Origin: Vibrio sp.
Lineage (GTDB): Bacteria; Pseudomonadota; Gammaproteobacteria; Enterobacterales; Vibrionaceae
Direction of reading: 5' to 3'
Length of the DNA: 10,744 nt
Assembly: GCA_007124475.1 (NCBI GenBank)
Contig: SLFB01000008.1
Location: 1 to 10,744 of the forward strand
Positions within the stretch are counted from its first letter, which is position 1. Each line of letters begins with the position of its first letter. Of the stretch, positions 1-5,973 are shown piece after piece. The notes below the pieces were generated by a model. It was not told the DNA's origin and did no database searches. It was given only the letters and a program-made list of their open reading frames with translations. The position numbers and the translations under genes were made by a program.

Positions 1-1021
1 CCATCGCCTTAATTTTTTTTTTTTTTTTAAACATCGGTGTTGAAGCGCGGATTGTAGTCACATCATAGGTTTCGATATGGTAAATTACATCACGTATCGC
101 GTCTAAGCCTTCTTGAATGGTGTAAGTCATTTCATGATGGATAGTACCTATTTTATTAGCGACTTCACGAGCGGCTTTTAAATCTGGAGCCCCCTCCAAA
201 CCAATCGCAAAAGAGTGTAATTGTGGCCACCATGCGGCAGATTTTTCATCGTCTTCAATACGCATGGCTGCATAACGCTTTGCAATGGCGGAAGTAATCG
301 ACGAGTCCAGCCCGCCAGAGAGTAAGACACCATAAGGGACATCGGTCATTAATTGACGCTTGACTGCTGACTCCAGCGCTTCTGTTAGTTCAGCTTTACT
401 TGAAACATTATCGTGTACCGCACTGTAATCATTCCAATCACGTACATAATAGCGATAAGGCTCTGATTCAGTAGAGCTGAAGTAATGACCAGGAGGAAAC
501 TCACTAATCGATTTACAAACGGGGACCAGAGCTTTCATTTCAGAAGCAACATAGTAGTTACCGTGCTCATCATGGCCTTGGTAAAGCGGAATGATGCCGA
601 TATGATCACGGCCAATCAAGAATTGGTCCTTTTCTTGGTCATAAAGCGCAAAAGCAAAAATACCGTTAAGCTCTTCTAATAAGTCAGCGCCTTTATCTTG
701 GTAAAGGGCTAGGATCACTTCACAGTCTGAATCGGTTTGAAAATCGTAGCTATCTTGATAACGGGCACGGATCTCTTTGTGGTTATAGATCTCACCATTC
801 ACCGCAAGAATAAGTTTTTTATCCGGGCTATAAAGTGGCTGAGCTCCGCTATTTAACCCGACAATGGCTAAGCGTTCATGGGCAAGAATAGCCCGCTCAG
901 AAGCAAAGATTCCCGACCAGTCCGGCCCACGATGGCGTAGCTTTTTAGACATTTCTAGGGCAACTGTTCGTAATGCGCTGGCATCACTTTTAATGTCTAA
1001 AATACCAAAAATCGAACACAT
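1..1021 (-). CDS. asnB: Asparagine synthetase B, glutamine-hydrolysing (5' part; C-terminus outside window)
   Basis: This enzyme makes asparagine from aspartate, glutamine and ATP in the cytoplasm. The window holds the first 340 codons; the E. coli protein is about 554 residues. The start ATG (1019-1021) gives MCSIFG, exposing Cys2 as the N-terminal nucleophile of the glutaminase domain, and AAGGAAG lies 4 nt upstream (1026-1032). The glutaminase domain spans roughly residues 2-200 and shows RHRGPDWSG, VNGEIYNH and GRDHIGIIPLY. The synthetase domain begins with the ATP-binding P-loop SGGLDSS (residues 235-241), followed by HSFAIGL and YHIETYDVTTIRASTPM. All of this tracks E. coli AsnB closely. 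Residues 332-336 are Lys-Lys-Lys-Lys-Lys where the family has LMSRK, encoded by a run of 16 A (window T 13-28); this is probably a sequence artefact (see findings). In E. coli asnB also lies beyond the nag genes, so the position supports the call. Confidence 0.96.
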   Translation of the reverse strand, partial: MCSIFGILDIKSDASALRTVALEMSKKLRHRGPDWSGIFASERAILAHERLAIVGLNSGAQPLYSPDKKLILAVNGEIYNHKEIRARYQDSYDFQTDSDCEVILALYQDKGADLLEELNGIFAFALYDQEKDQFLIGRDHIGIIPLYQGHDEHGNYYVASEMKALVPVCKSISEFPPGHYFSSTESEPYRYYVRDWNDYSAVHDNVSSKAELTEALESAVKRQLMTDVPYGVLLSGGLDSSITSAIAKRYAAMRIEDDEKSAAWWPQLHSFAIGLEGAPDLKAAREVANKIGTIHHEMTYTIQEGLDAIRDVIYHIETYDVTTIRASTPMFKKKKKIKAM

Positions 1022-1044
1022 ACCGCTTCCTTAATTAGATGTCG

Positions 1045-1081
1045 TTTAATCAGATAACTACAATCTGCCATTCTGATTAAA
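1045..1081 (-). repeat. 10-bp inverted repeat in the asnB leader
   Basis: The arms TTTAATCAGA (1045-1054) and TCTGATTAAA (1072-1081) are perfect complements around a 17-nt loop. The structure ends about 12 nt upstream of the asnB Shine-Dalgarno sequence. It could be an operator or an mRNA leader hairpin. It is AT-rich and has no T-run in the right place for a terminator on the asnB strand. Its function is inferred only from position. Confidence 0.5.
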
Positions 1082-1219
1082 AAAAGCAACACTTAGCTAT
1101 GATTTATTTTGTTTGGAATTGCCTTTGGTGGATTTAATTTAATAAAAGTGCTTTTTTGGTGAAGTGTTTCTAATTGCTGATGGATAACTCGACAGTTAAC
1201 ATTAGCGTTCGAGATTTTC

Positions 1220-1269
1220 TAGCTTGAAGCTAACTTGAAGTTGCACTGGTGGTGGCTGCCCCTTCAAGT
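1220..1269. repeat. Nested short inverted repeats (TTGAAG motifs)
   Basis: TAGCTT and AAGCTA (1220-1232) form a palindrome with a single central base. ACTTGAAG (1233-1240) then pairs perfectly with CTTCAAGT (1262-1269) around a 21-nt loop. The right arm is also the start of the dispersed repeat copy annotated next to it. This looks like a decayed intergenic repeat rather than a gene signal. Confidence 0.45.
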
Positions 1270-1284
1270 GGTTTAGGTCTATGC
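1262..1284 (+). repeat. Dispersed intergenic repeat, copy 1 (diverged)
   Basis: The stretch reads CTTCAAGT, then GGTTTAGGTCTATG. It aligns with copies at 5740-5761 (plus) and 3773-3792 (minus), giving an approximate consensus CTTCAAGTnGTTTGGGTATA. From memory, this is the core of an intergenic repeat common in Vibrionaceae and some other gammaproteobacteria. This copy is degenerate. Confidence 0.4.
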
Positions 1285-1301
1285 TTTGCAGTGAGAGAAA
1301 T

Positions 1302-1339
1302 TTGCCCCCGTAGCAGAGGCTTCAATTGAGGGGGGGCAA
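1302..1339 (-). terminator. Possible hairpin downstream of nagC
   Basis: TTGCCCCC (1302-1309) and GGGGGCAA (1332-1339) form 8-bp arms around a 22-nt loop, about 50 bp past the nagC stop. On the minus strand the stem is followed by only a short T-run (ATTTCTC). It could therefore be a weak terminator or just a structured spacer. The right arm sits in a run of seven G. Confidence 0.35.
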
Positions 1340-1387
1340 GGAGCTGCTTGCTGCTTATTGCTATACGTTAGCCGTCGCCGCTTGTTA

Positions 1388-2605
1388 TTAATCTTCTAGT
1401 AGTTTTTGTAATAGCACACCATTGAGCATGGCGCGTTTGATCATCGCAAAAGCACCAATAGTAGGATATTGGGTTAGACTCGATGCCACTATAGGTAATT
1501 GATGATGAAAGGCACGTAGCGATTGATTTTCCACATTTCGAACAATGGCTGGGAAAATAATGTCTTGCGCATTAGTGATGGTGCCGGCAACAATAATTTT
1601 TTGTGGGTTAAATAAGTTAATTGTCATTGCGATGGCTTTACCCAGGTAATTACCCACGCGAATTAAGGCTTGTTTTGCAAGCTCATCGCCTTGAAGTGCA
1701 TGTTGACAAATAATTTCAATGCTGAGTTTAGGGACTTCAGATAGGCTTGACGGATAGCCTTGCTGAAGACGTTGTGTTACTTGAGATACGATGGCTGGGT
1801 TGCTCGCTACGGTTTCTAAGCAGCCAAAATTGCCACATTGGCACAGTTCACCAAGTGGATCAATTTGAATATGGCCAATTTCACCGACGTTACGATTACT
1901 ACCAAGAAAGACTTGCCCGTTAACGATAATGCCAGCCCCTGTACCACGGTGAATACTGACTAAGATGGAGTCTTTACAGTCTTGACTAGCACCAAAGTAG
2001 TGTTCTGCGAGAGCCATTCCTCTGACATCATTACCCACAAAGCACTCCACATGAAAATGATCACGAATGATGTCGCCAAGACCGAGAGAATCGATCTTAA
2101 TATTCGGCATATATTCAACCACTCCACTTTCAGGATTAACCAGGCCTGGCAGGATGATACCAATAGCGATCAGTTGTTTAATTTGATTTTTTTGCTGGTT
2201 AATAAATGCTCTTAAATATTGAGTGAGTCCATCAATCAATTGAGCTTGATGTGTGTAGTGAAATGGATAGGCGGCGCTAGCGAGTTCTTGCCCTGATAAA
2301 TTGTATAAAGCTAATTGAATGTAGTCACGCCCCAGTCTCACTGCAACGGAGTGAAATGGTTCAACTTCAGTGGTTAAAGAGATAGCCCGTCGTCCGCCAG
2401 TGGAGGCCTGTTGTGCCACTTCTTTTATTAGGCCTCTTTCCATCAATTGACGAGTGATTTTAGTGACACTTGCTGGTGCAAGTTGGCTAATATCGGCAAC
2501 TTGAATCCGTGAGATAGGACCTTGTTGATCGATTAAACGATAAACTGCTGCGCTGTTGAGTTGTTTAACAAGATCTACATTACCGATTTGACCGCCATTC
2601 ATCAT
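1388..2605 (-). CDS. nagC: N-acetylglucosamine repressor NagC (ROK family)
   Basis: NagC represses the amino-sugar genes and releases DNA on binding GlcNAc-6-phosphate; in E. coli it also regulates glmUS and chitobiose genes. The 405 residues match the E. coli length (about 406). The N-terminal winged helix-turn-helix lies at about residues 20-70, with SRIQVADISQLAPASVTK and STGGRRAIS nearly identical to E. coli. The ROK sugar-binding region shows HRGTGAGI and NVGEIGH, and the zinc motif CQCGNFGC is at residues 255-262. The C-terminus is RAMLNGVLLQKLLED. The start ATG overlaps the nagA stop by one base (TAATG). A second ATG follows directly, and no clear Shine-Dalgarno is present, so translational coupling to nagA is likely. 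Control is probably autogenous through the two operators upstream of nagA. Confidence 0.96.
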   Translation of the reverse strand: MMNGGQIGNVDLVKQLNSAAVYRLIDQQGPISRIQVADISQLAPASVTKITRQLMERGLIKEVAQQASTGGRRAISLTTEVEPFHSVAVRLGRDYIQLALYNLSGQELASAAYPFHYTHQAQLIDGLTQYLRAFINQQKNQIKQLIAIGIILPGLVNPESGVVEYMPNIKIDSLGLGDIIRDHFHVECFVGNDVRGMALAEHYFGASQDCKDSILVSIHRGTGAGIIVNGQVFLGSNRNVGEIGHIQIDPLGELCQCGNFGCLETVASNPAIVSQVTQRLQQGYPSSLSEVPKLSIEIICQHALQGDELAKQALIRVGNYLGKAIAMTINLFNPQKIIVAGTITNAQDIIFPAIVRNVENQSLRAFHHQLPIVASSLTQYPTIGAFAMIKRAMLNGVLLQKLLED

Positions 2606-3741
2606 TACTTTTGCTCGTATTGTCCATTTATCACAATTGCTTTGACCTTAAACTCATGATCGAAAGCGGTTAGGTTAGCGACATAGCCGGGTTTTACTTT
2701 ACCTAACTGTTTATCAAGGCCAATTGCTTTAGCCGGATATAAACTCGCCATTCTTAATGCTTCGTCTAGGGCAATGCCTACATGTTCTACAGTATTCTGT
2801 ACAGCTTCAATCATAGTTAATGCCGAACCACCCAGCGTACCATTCTCATCAACGCACTTACCATTGCGGTAATATACTTTCTTACCGACAAAAATAAAGT
2901 AATCCATCTCAGCACCTGCTGGAGCTGTGGCATCGGTCACTAATACTAACTTATCGCCTTTTATTTTATGAGCAATTCTAATATTGGCGTAATCGACATG
3001 GAAACCGTCAGCTATGATTCCAGCATAAACATCAGGAGTATCATAAATAGCACCAACCACGCCAGGTTCGCGTCCCGTAGACGGTGTCATAGCATTAAAA
3101 AGGTGAGTAGCAAAAGATATACCGGCAGAAAACCCTTCGCGAGCTTGATGATAAGTGGCGTTACTGTGGCCGATAGAGACAATGATTCCAGCTTCAACTA
3201 ACTGCTCAATATGGCGTAAATTATTGTTTTCTGGAGCGAGTGTTACCTTAGTCACCACATCATTATTCTGGCAAATGAAATCAATCATCGCTTGATCAGA
3301 TTGACGAATAAAGTCAGCACTATGAATCCCTTTTTTCATTACATTCAAATAAGGTCCTTCAAGATGAAGACCAAGGGATTGATGCGGATGTTGGTTTTGG
3401 TATTCACGTTGTGCGGTGATAGCTTGCTGAATATCCTGATCGGAGGAAGTAATCAGCGTCGGTAGAAAACTGGTACAGCCTGATTTGAGATTCGCTTGAT
3501 GCATGATTTCGATAGTTGCCGCACTAATCTGATCATTAAACATGACTCCACCACAACCATTGAGCTGTAAATCAATAAATCCAGGGCAAAGATTAGCCCC
3601 TTGCAGATCAATCGTTTTGATGGCGGTTGGAAGTTGATCGATAGGACAGACAGCGTTAATGATGTTGTCATTCACGATAACAGCATGGTCAATGAGTCGC
3701 TCACGACCCGTGTAGATTTTACAGTTTATGAGTGCATACAT
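2605..3741 (-). CDS. nagA: N-acetylglucosamine-6-phosphate deacetylase
   Basis: NagA hydrolyses GlcNAc-6-P to glucosamine-6-P and acetate in the cytoplasm, the first step after uptake by NagE. It belongs to the amidohydrolase superfamily. With the ATG at 3741 the protein is 378 residues (E. coli 382) and begins MYALINCKIYTG, matching the E. coli N-terminus. The metal and catalytic residues are in place: Glu128 in HLEGPYLN, His192 in GHSNAT, His213 in ATHLFNAM, and Asp270 in LVTDATAPAGA. The substrate loop DGFHVDYANIR is present. An upstream in-frame ATG at 3864 would add 41 residues with no counterpart in the family and no Shine-Dalgarno, whereas AAGGA (3752-3756) lies 10 nt ahead of the chosen start. 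It is the first gene of a nagA-nagC operon. nagB, which precedes nagA in E. coli, is absent here. Confidence 0.96.
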   Translation of the reverse strand: MYALINCKIYTGRERLIDHAVIVNDNIINAVCPIDQLPTAIKTIDLQGANLCPGFIDLQLNGCGGVMFNDQISAATIEIMHQANLKSGCTSFLPTLITSSDQDIQQAITAQREYQNQHPHQSLGLHLEGPYLNVMKKGIHSADFIRQSDQAMIDFICQNNDVVTKVTLAPENNNLRHIEQLVEAGIIVSIGHSNATYHQAREGFSAGISFATHLFNAMTPSTGREPGVVGAIYDTPDVYAGIIADGFHVDYANIRIAHKIKGDKLVLVTDATAPAGAEMDYFIFVGKKVYYRNGKCVDENGTLGGSALTMIEAVQNTVEHVGIALDEALRMASLYPAKAIGLDKQLGKVKPGYVANLTAFDHEFKVKAIVINGQYEQK

Positions 3742-3768
3742 AATCAGTGAATCCTTGTTTATCGAGTG

Positions 3769-3835
3769 GGTATATACCTTTCTACTTGAAGCTATAGCGA
3801 TGTTGGCCGCGTTCATTTTTCCCAAGTACATAGTC
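3769..3835 (-). repeat. Dispersed intergenic repeat, copy 2 (longest copy), in the nagA leader
   Basis: On the minus strand 3773-3792 reads CTTCAAGTAGAAAGGTATA after a G, matching the CTTCAAGT and GGGTATA core of copies 1 and 3. The plus strand continues into a GTTGGCCGCGTTCATT segment and CCCAAGTACATAG. From memory these resemble the second half (GCGTTCA, then CCCAnTCACATA) of a repeat found between genes in Vibrio, Photobacterium and relatives. It lies between the nagA start codon and the likely promoter, so it would form part of the 5' untranslated region. Confidence 0.5.
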
Positions 3836-3907
3836 TGGCGATATTGATTGGAATCAACGTTCATTTATAACGCCAAGTCGTTTTGTTATCAGGTGACTTT
3901 TCTGTCA

Positions 3908-3913
3908 ATCATA
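3908..3913 (-). promoter_or_regulatory. Candidate -10 box of the nagA-nagC promoter
   Basis: The minus strand reads TATGAT, one mismatch from the sigma-70 -10 consensus. No good -35 box stands 17 bp upstream. Transcription would begin near 3901 and give a leader of about 160 nt. The proposed operator at 3927-3948 would cover the -35 region, which fits repression by NagC. Confidence 0.35.
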
Positions 3914-3926
3914 ACTTCATTAGTTT

Positions 3927-3948
3927 GTTTTTTTATATGGTAAAATAA
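3927..3948. promoter_or_regulatory. Candidate NagC operator proximal to nagA
   Basis: The 22 bp read G, seven T, ATATGG, then TAAAATAA. Read on the minus strand, the TTATTTTA start and AAAAAA end resemble the E. coli nagB operator as I remember it. The centre is near 3937.5, about 95 bp from the nagE-proximal operator. The assignment rests on resemblance, position and spacing. Confidence 0.5.
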
Positions 3949-3993
3949 GTTTTATGATCCTGCTAGCAAATTTACTTTAATTGGCGTTTTTCT

Positions 3994-4009
3994 AGTGATA
4001 ATGATCACA
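3994..4009. promoter_or_regulatory. Candidate CRP (cAMP receptor protein) site
   Basis: AGTGA, six bases, TCACA differs from the CRP consensus TGTGA-N6-TCACA at one core position. The centre (4001.5) lies between the two NagC-like operators, as does the CRP site of the E. coli nagE-nagB control region. It would sit about 60 bp upstream of a nagE start site near 4061, a typical class I activator distance. This implies cAMP-CRP activation of GlcNAc uptake and use. Confidence 0.6.
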
Positions 4010-4021
4010 GTTGATAAGGTT

Positions 4022-4043
4022 TTAATTTGTGGTGCAAAATTAA
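4022..4043. promoter_or_regulatory. Candidate NagC operator proximal to nagE
   Basis: TTAATTT (4022-4028) and AAATTAA (4037-4043) are perfect inverted arms around an 8-bp spacer (centre 4032.5). The sequence resembles the E. coli nagE operator as I recall it. It overlaps the likely -35 region of nagE, so NagC binding would block transcription. Together with the site near 3937.5 it could support a repression loop. Confidence 0.6.
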
Positions 4044-4048
4044 TGGCA

Positions 4049-4054
4049 TAAACT
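4049..4054 (+). promoter_or_regulatory. Candidate -10 box of the nagE promoter
   Basis: TAAACT stands 17 bp after a weak -35 (TTTGTG, 4026-4031) that lies inside the nagE-proximal operator. Weak boxes are expected for a CRP-dependent promoter. The match is modest and the call depends on the surrounding sites. Confidence 0.3.
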
Positions 4055-4126
4055 GACAGTAACTAAATTGGGCAAGCAAAATAAGTTGTCCAATGCATAC
4101 AAAAGTCCTTATAGGGGGAATTTAAA

Positions 4127-5596
4127 GTGAATATTCTTGGATATTTTCAAAAGGTAGGTAAGGCCCTGATGGTGCCTGTCGCAACCTTACCAGCGGCAGC
4201 CATTTTGATGGGTGTTGGCTACTGGATTGACCCAACAGGGTGGGGGGCTAACTCGGCGTTAGCGGCGTTCCTCATTAAAGCAGGTGCGGCGATCATTGAT
4301 AATATGTCGGTCTTGTTTGCCATTGGTGTTGCATTCGGTATGTCAAAAGATAAAGATGGCTCAGCAGCCTTGGCGGGATTTGTTGGCTTTTTAGTGGTGA
4401 CGACCTTGCTCTCACCAGGAACGGTAGCCCAAATTCAAGGTATTGAGCTTGACGAAGTACCTGCAGCCTTTGGCCGAATTAACAACCAATTTGTTGGTAT
4501 CTTAGTTGGTATCGTATCCGCTGAAATTTATAATCGTTACTCAACGGTTGAATTACATAAAGCGCTGGCCTTTTTCTCAGGTAAGCGATTAGTCCCTATT
4601 TTGACCTCTTTTGCAGGGATCGTGATTGCATTTGTACTAATGTACATTTGGCCAGTGGTGTTTAGTGGTTTAGTTTCTTTTGGTGAATCTATTCAAGGTT
4701 TGGGAGCTACAGGTGCCGGTATCTATGCCTTTTTCAACCGCTTACTGATTCCCGTTGGGTTGCACCATGCATTGAACTCCGTATTTTGGTTTGATGTTGC
4801 AGGTATTAATGATATTCCTAATTTCCTTGGCGGTGCCAAATCGATCGCTGAAGGGGTAGCAATTCCTGGTGTGACTGGCATGTACCAAGCTGGATTCTTC
4901 CCGATCATGATGTTTGGTTTACCTGGCGCTGCATTGGCTATTTATCATACCGCTACTGCCAAAAATAAAGAAAAAGTTGCTGGAATTATGATTGCAGCGG
5001 GCTTTGCTTCCTTTTTTACCGGAGTGACAGAGCCGCTAGAGTTTTCCTTTATGTTCCTTGCACCGCTATTGTATCTATTGCATGCGGTGTTAACCGGAAT
5101 TTCAGTATTTATTGCAGCTTCAATGCAGTGGATTGCCGGTTTTGGATTCTCAGCGGGATTGGTGGATATGGTGCTATCGTCACGTAATCCATTGGCAGTG
5201 CAATGGTATATGCTCATTGTGCAAGGCTTGGTCTTCTTTGTTATTTACTACGTAGTTTTCCGCACAGTCATTTTAAAGTTTGGCTTAAAGACACCGGGTC
5301 GTGAAGACGATGATGAGGCCTCTTCTTCAGTAAAAGGTTCGGCTGAATCTTCAGAACTTGCCAAGCAGTACTTAGCGGTTCTTGGTGGTTACGAAAACCT
5401 ATCAAATATTGATGCTTGTATCACGCGTTTACGACTAACCGTTAAAGACATGTCATTGATTGATGAAAAGCAACTTAAAGATCTTGGTGCCATGGGGGTA
5501 GTTAAGCTTGGTAGCAATAATCTACAGGTGATTCTTGGTCCGTTAGCTGAAATCATTGCTGGTGAGATGAAAGCTCAGGCGACAAAATCCCAATAA
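4127..5596 (+). CDS. nagE: PTS system N-acetylglucosamine-specific EIICB component
   Basis: NagE transports N-acetylglucosamine across the inner membrane and phosphorylates it to GlcNAc-6-P. The start is GTG (4127-4129), with AGGGGG (4112-4117) 9 nt upstream and the family N-terminus MNILGYFQKVGKALM. Residues about 1-385 are the hydrophobic IIC domain, with several membrane spans, RLLIPVGLHHALN, FFPIMMFGLPGAALA and GVTEPLEF. An acidic and Ser-rich linker follows TPGRED. The IIB domain (about 408-485) carries the phosphorylation-site Cys431 in DACITRLRLTV. The protein has 489 residues, whereas E. coli NagE has about 648 because it also carries a IIA domain. The reading frame ends normally and a terminator follows, so the lack of IIA is real. 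Phosphate probably comes from IIA-Glc (Crr) encoded elsewhere. Neighbours nagA and nagC process and sense the product. Confidence 0.95.
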   Translation: MNILGYFQKVGKALMVPVATLPAAAILMGVGYWIDPTGWGANSALAAFLIKAGAAIIDNMSVLFAIGVAFGMSKDKDGSAALAGFVGFLVVTTLLSPGTVAQIQGIELDEVPAAFGRINNQFVGILVGIVSAEIYNRYSTVELHKALAFFSGKRLVPILTSFAGIVIAFVLMYIWPVVFSGLVSFGESIQGLGATGAGIYAFFNRLLIPVGLHHALNSVFWFDVAGINDIPNFLGGAKSIAEGVAIPGVTGMYQAGFFPIMMFGLPGAALAIYHTATAKNKEKVAGIMIAAGFASFFTGVTEPLEFSFMFLAPLLYLLHAVLTGISVFIAASMQWIAGFGFSAGLVDMVLSSRNPLAVQWYMLIVQGLVFFVIYYVVFRTVILKFGLKTPGREDDDEASSSVKGSAESSELAKQYLAVLGGYENLSNIDACITRLRLTVKDMSLIDEKQLKDLGAMGVVKLGSNNLQVILGPLAEIIAGEMKAQATKSQ

Positions 5597-5628
5597 CTAA
5601 TTGATAATTATATTTGATTCTTTGCCCT

Positions 5629-5654
5629 AAGCCTTCACATTTGTGAAGGCTTTT
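5629..5654 (+). terminator. Rho-independent terminator of nagE
   Basis: AAGCCTTCACA (5629-5639) and TGTGAAGGCTT (5642-5652) form a perfect 11-bp inverted repeat, so the real loop must open to at least 4 nt. The stem runs into four T. It lies 33 bp after the nagE stop and should separate nagE from glnS. Confidence 0.85.
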
Positions 5655-5739
5655 GTATTAGTCATGGTTAGCCTTAGCGCGAAAGGCTCATTTTTGTCGA
5701 ATAGTGATTAAAGTTGTAGTGCTTGCCGCCTACCTGAAA

Positions 5740-5761
5740 CTCCAAGTTGTTTGGGTATAGC
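5740..5761 (+). repeat. Dispersed intergenic repeat, copy 3
   Basis: CTCCAAGTTGTTTGGGTATA followed by GC is the best-preserved core of the repeat also seen at 1262-1284 and, on the minus strand, 3773-3792. Its partner half cannot be recognised nearby, so it looks like a fragment. Confidence 0.45.
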
Positions 5762-5852
5762 GATGGTTATTTTGTTGGTGCAAAACACATCAATGCAGAG
5801 AGAAAATGACTTTATCTGATAAATATTAGGTTCAAAACGGCGGTTTCTATTG

Positions 5853-5870
5853 TTAATTCGAGCGGAATTG
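5853..5870. promoter_or_regulatory. Weak NagC-like inverted repeat upstream of glnS
   Basis: AATTC (5855-5859) and GAATT (5865-5869) are inverted arms within TTAATTCGAGCGGAATTG, similar in shape to the operator before nagE. It lies about 100 bp upstream of the glnS start. It could be chance or a true ROK-family site; the evidence is shape alone. Confidence 0.2.
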
Positions 5871-5973
5871 TGGATGATTGGTAGCAATAGCTATGTAAGG
5901 TCTGCCTTTCTCTGTCGTCTCGTTGCATAGCGAACTATTTCTGACAATACTAATAAATTTTGAGGTGCTATAG

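Larger units (their letters stand above)
1022..1387. other. Intergenic region between nagC and asnB
   Basis: These 366 bp lie between two leftward genes and hold no credible gene. They contain, from right to left, a hairpin with G/C-rich arms beyond nagC, a fragment of a dispersed repeat with neighbouring short inverted repeats, and a 10-bp inverted repeat just ahead of the asnB ribosome binding site. In E. coli umpH (nagD) sits here; I see no remnant of it. I could not pick a convincing sigma-70 promoter for asnB, although one is expected in this gap. Confidence 0.7.
5597..5973. other. Intergenic region between nagE and glnS
   Basis: These 377 bp hold the nagE terminator, copy 3 of the dispersed repeat, a small palindrome TTTATC-T-GATAAA near 5813-5825, and a weak NagC-like inverted repeat at 5853-5870. 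No credible coding region was seen. A glnS promoter is expected, but no -35/-10 pair stood out well enough to call. Confidence 0.65.

Noticed and set aside
13..28. T-run as a terminator or promoter element
   Set aside because: It lies inside asnB with conserved coding sequence on both sides and no stem next to it.
485..679. Small plus-strand open frame
   Set aside because: It is antisense to conserved asnB codons and has no support of its own.
1302..1339. Strong rho-independent terminator of nagC
   Set aside because: The loop is large (22 nt) and the T-run after the stem on the minus strand is short, so it was scored only as possible.
2605..3864. Longer nagA beginning at the ATG at 3864
   Set aside because: The extra 41 residues match nothing in the family, lack a Shine-Dalgarno, and are partly encoded by a dispersed repeat. 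MYALINCKIYTG at 3741 is the family N-terminus and has AAGGA upstream.
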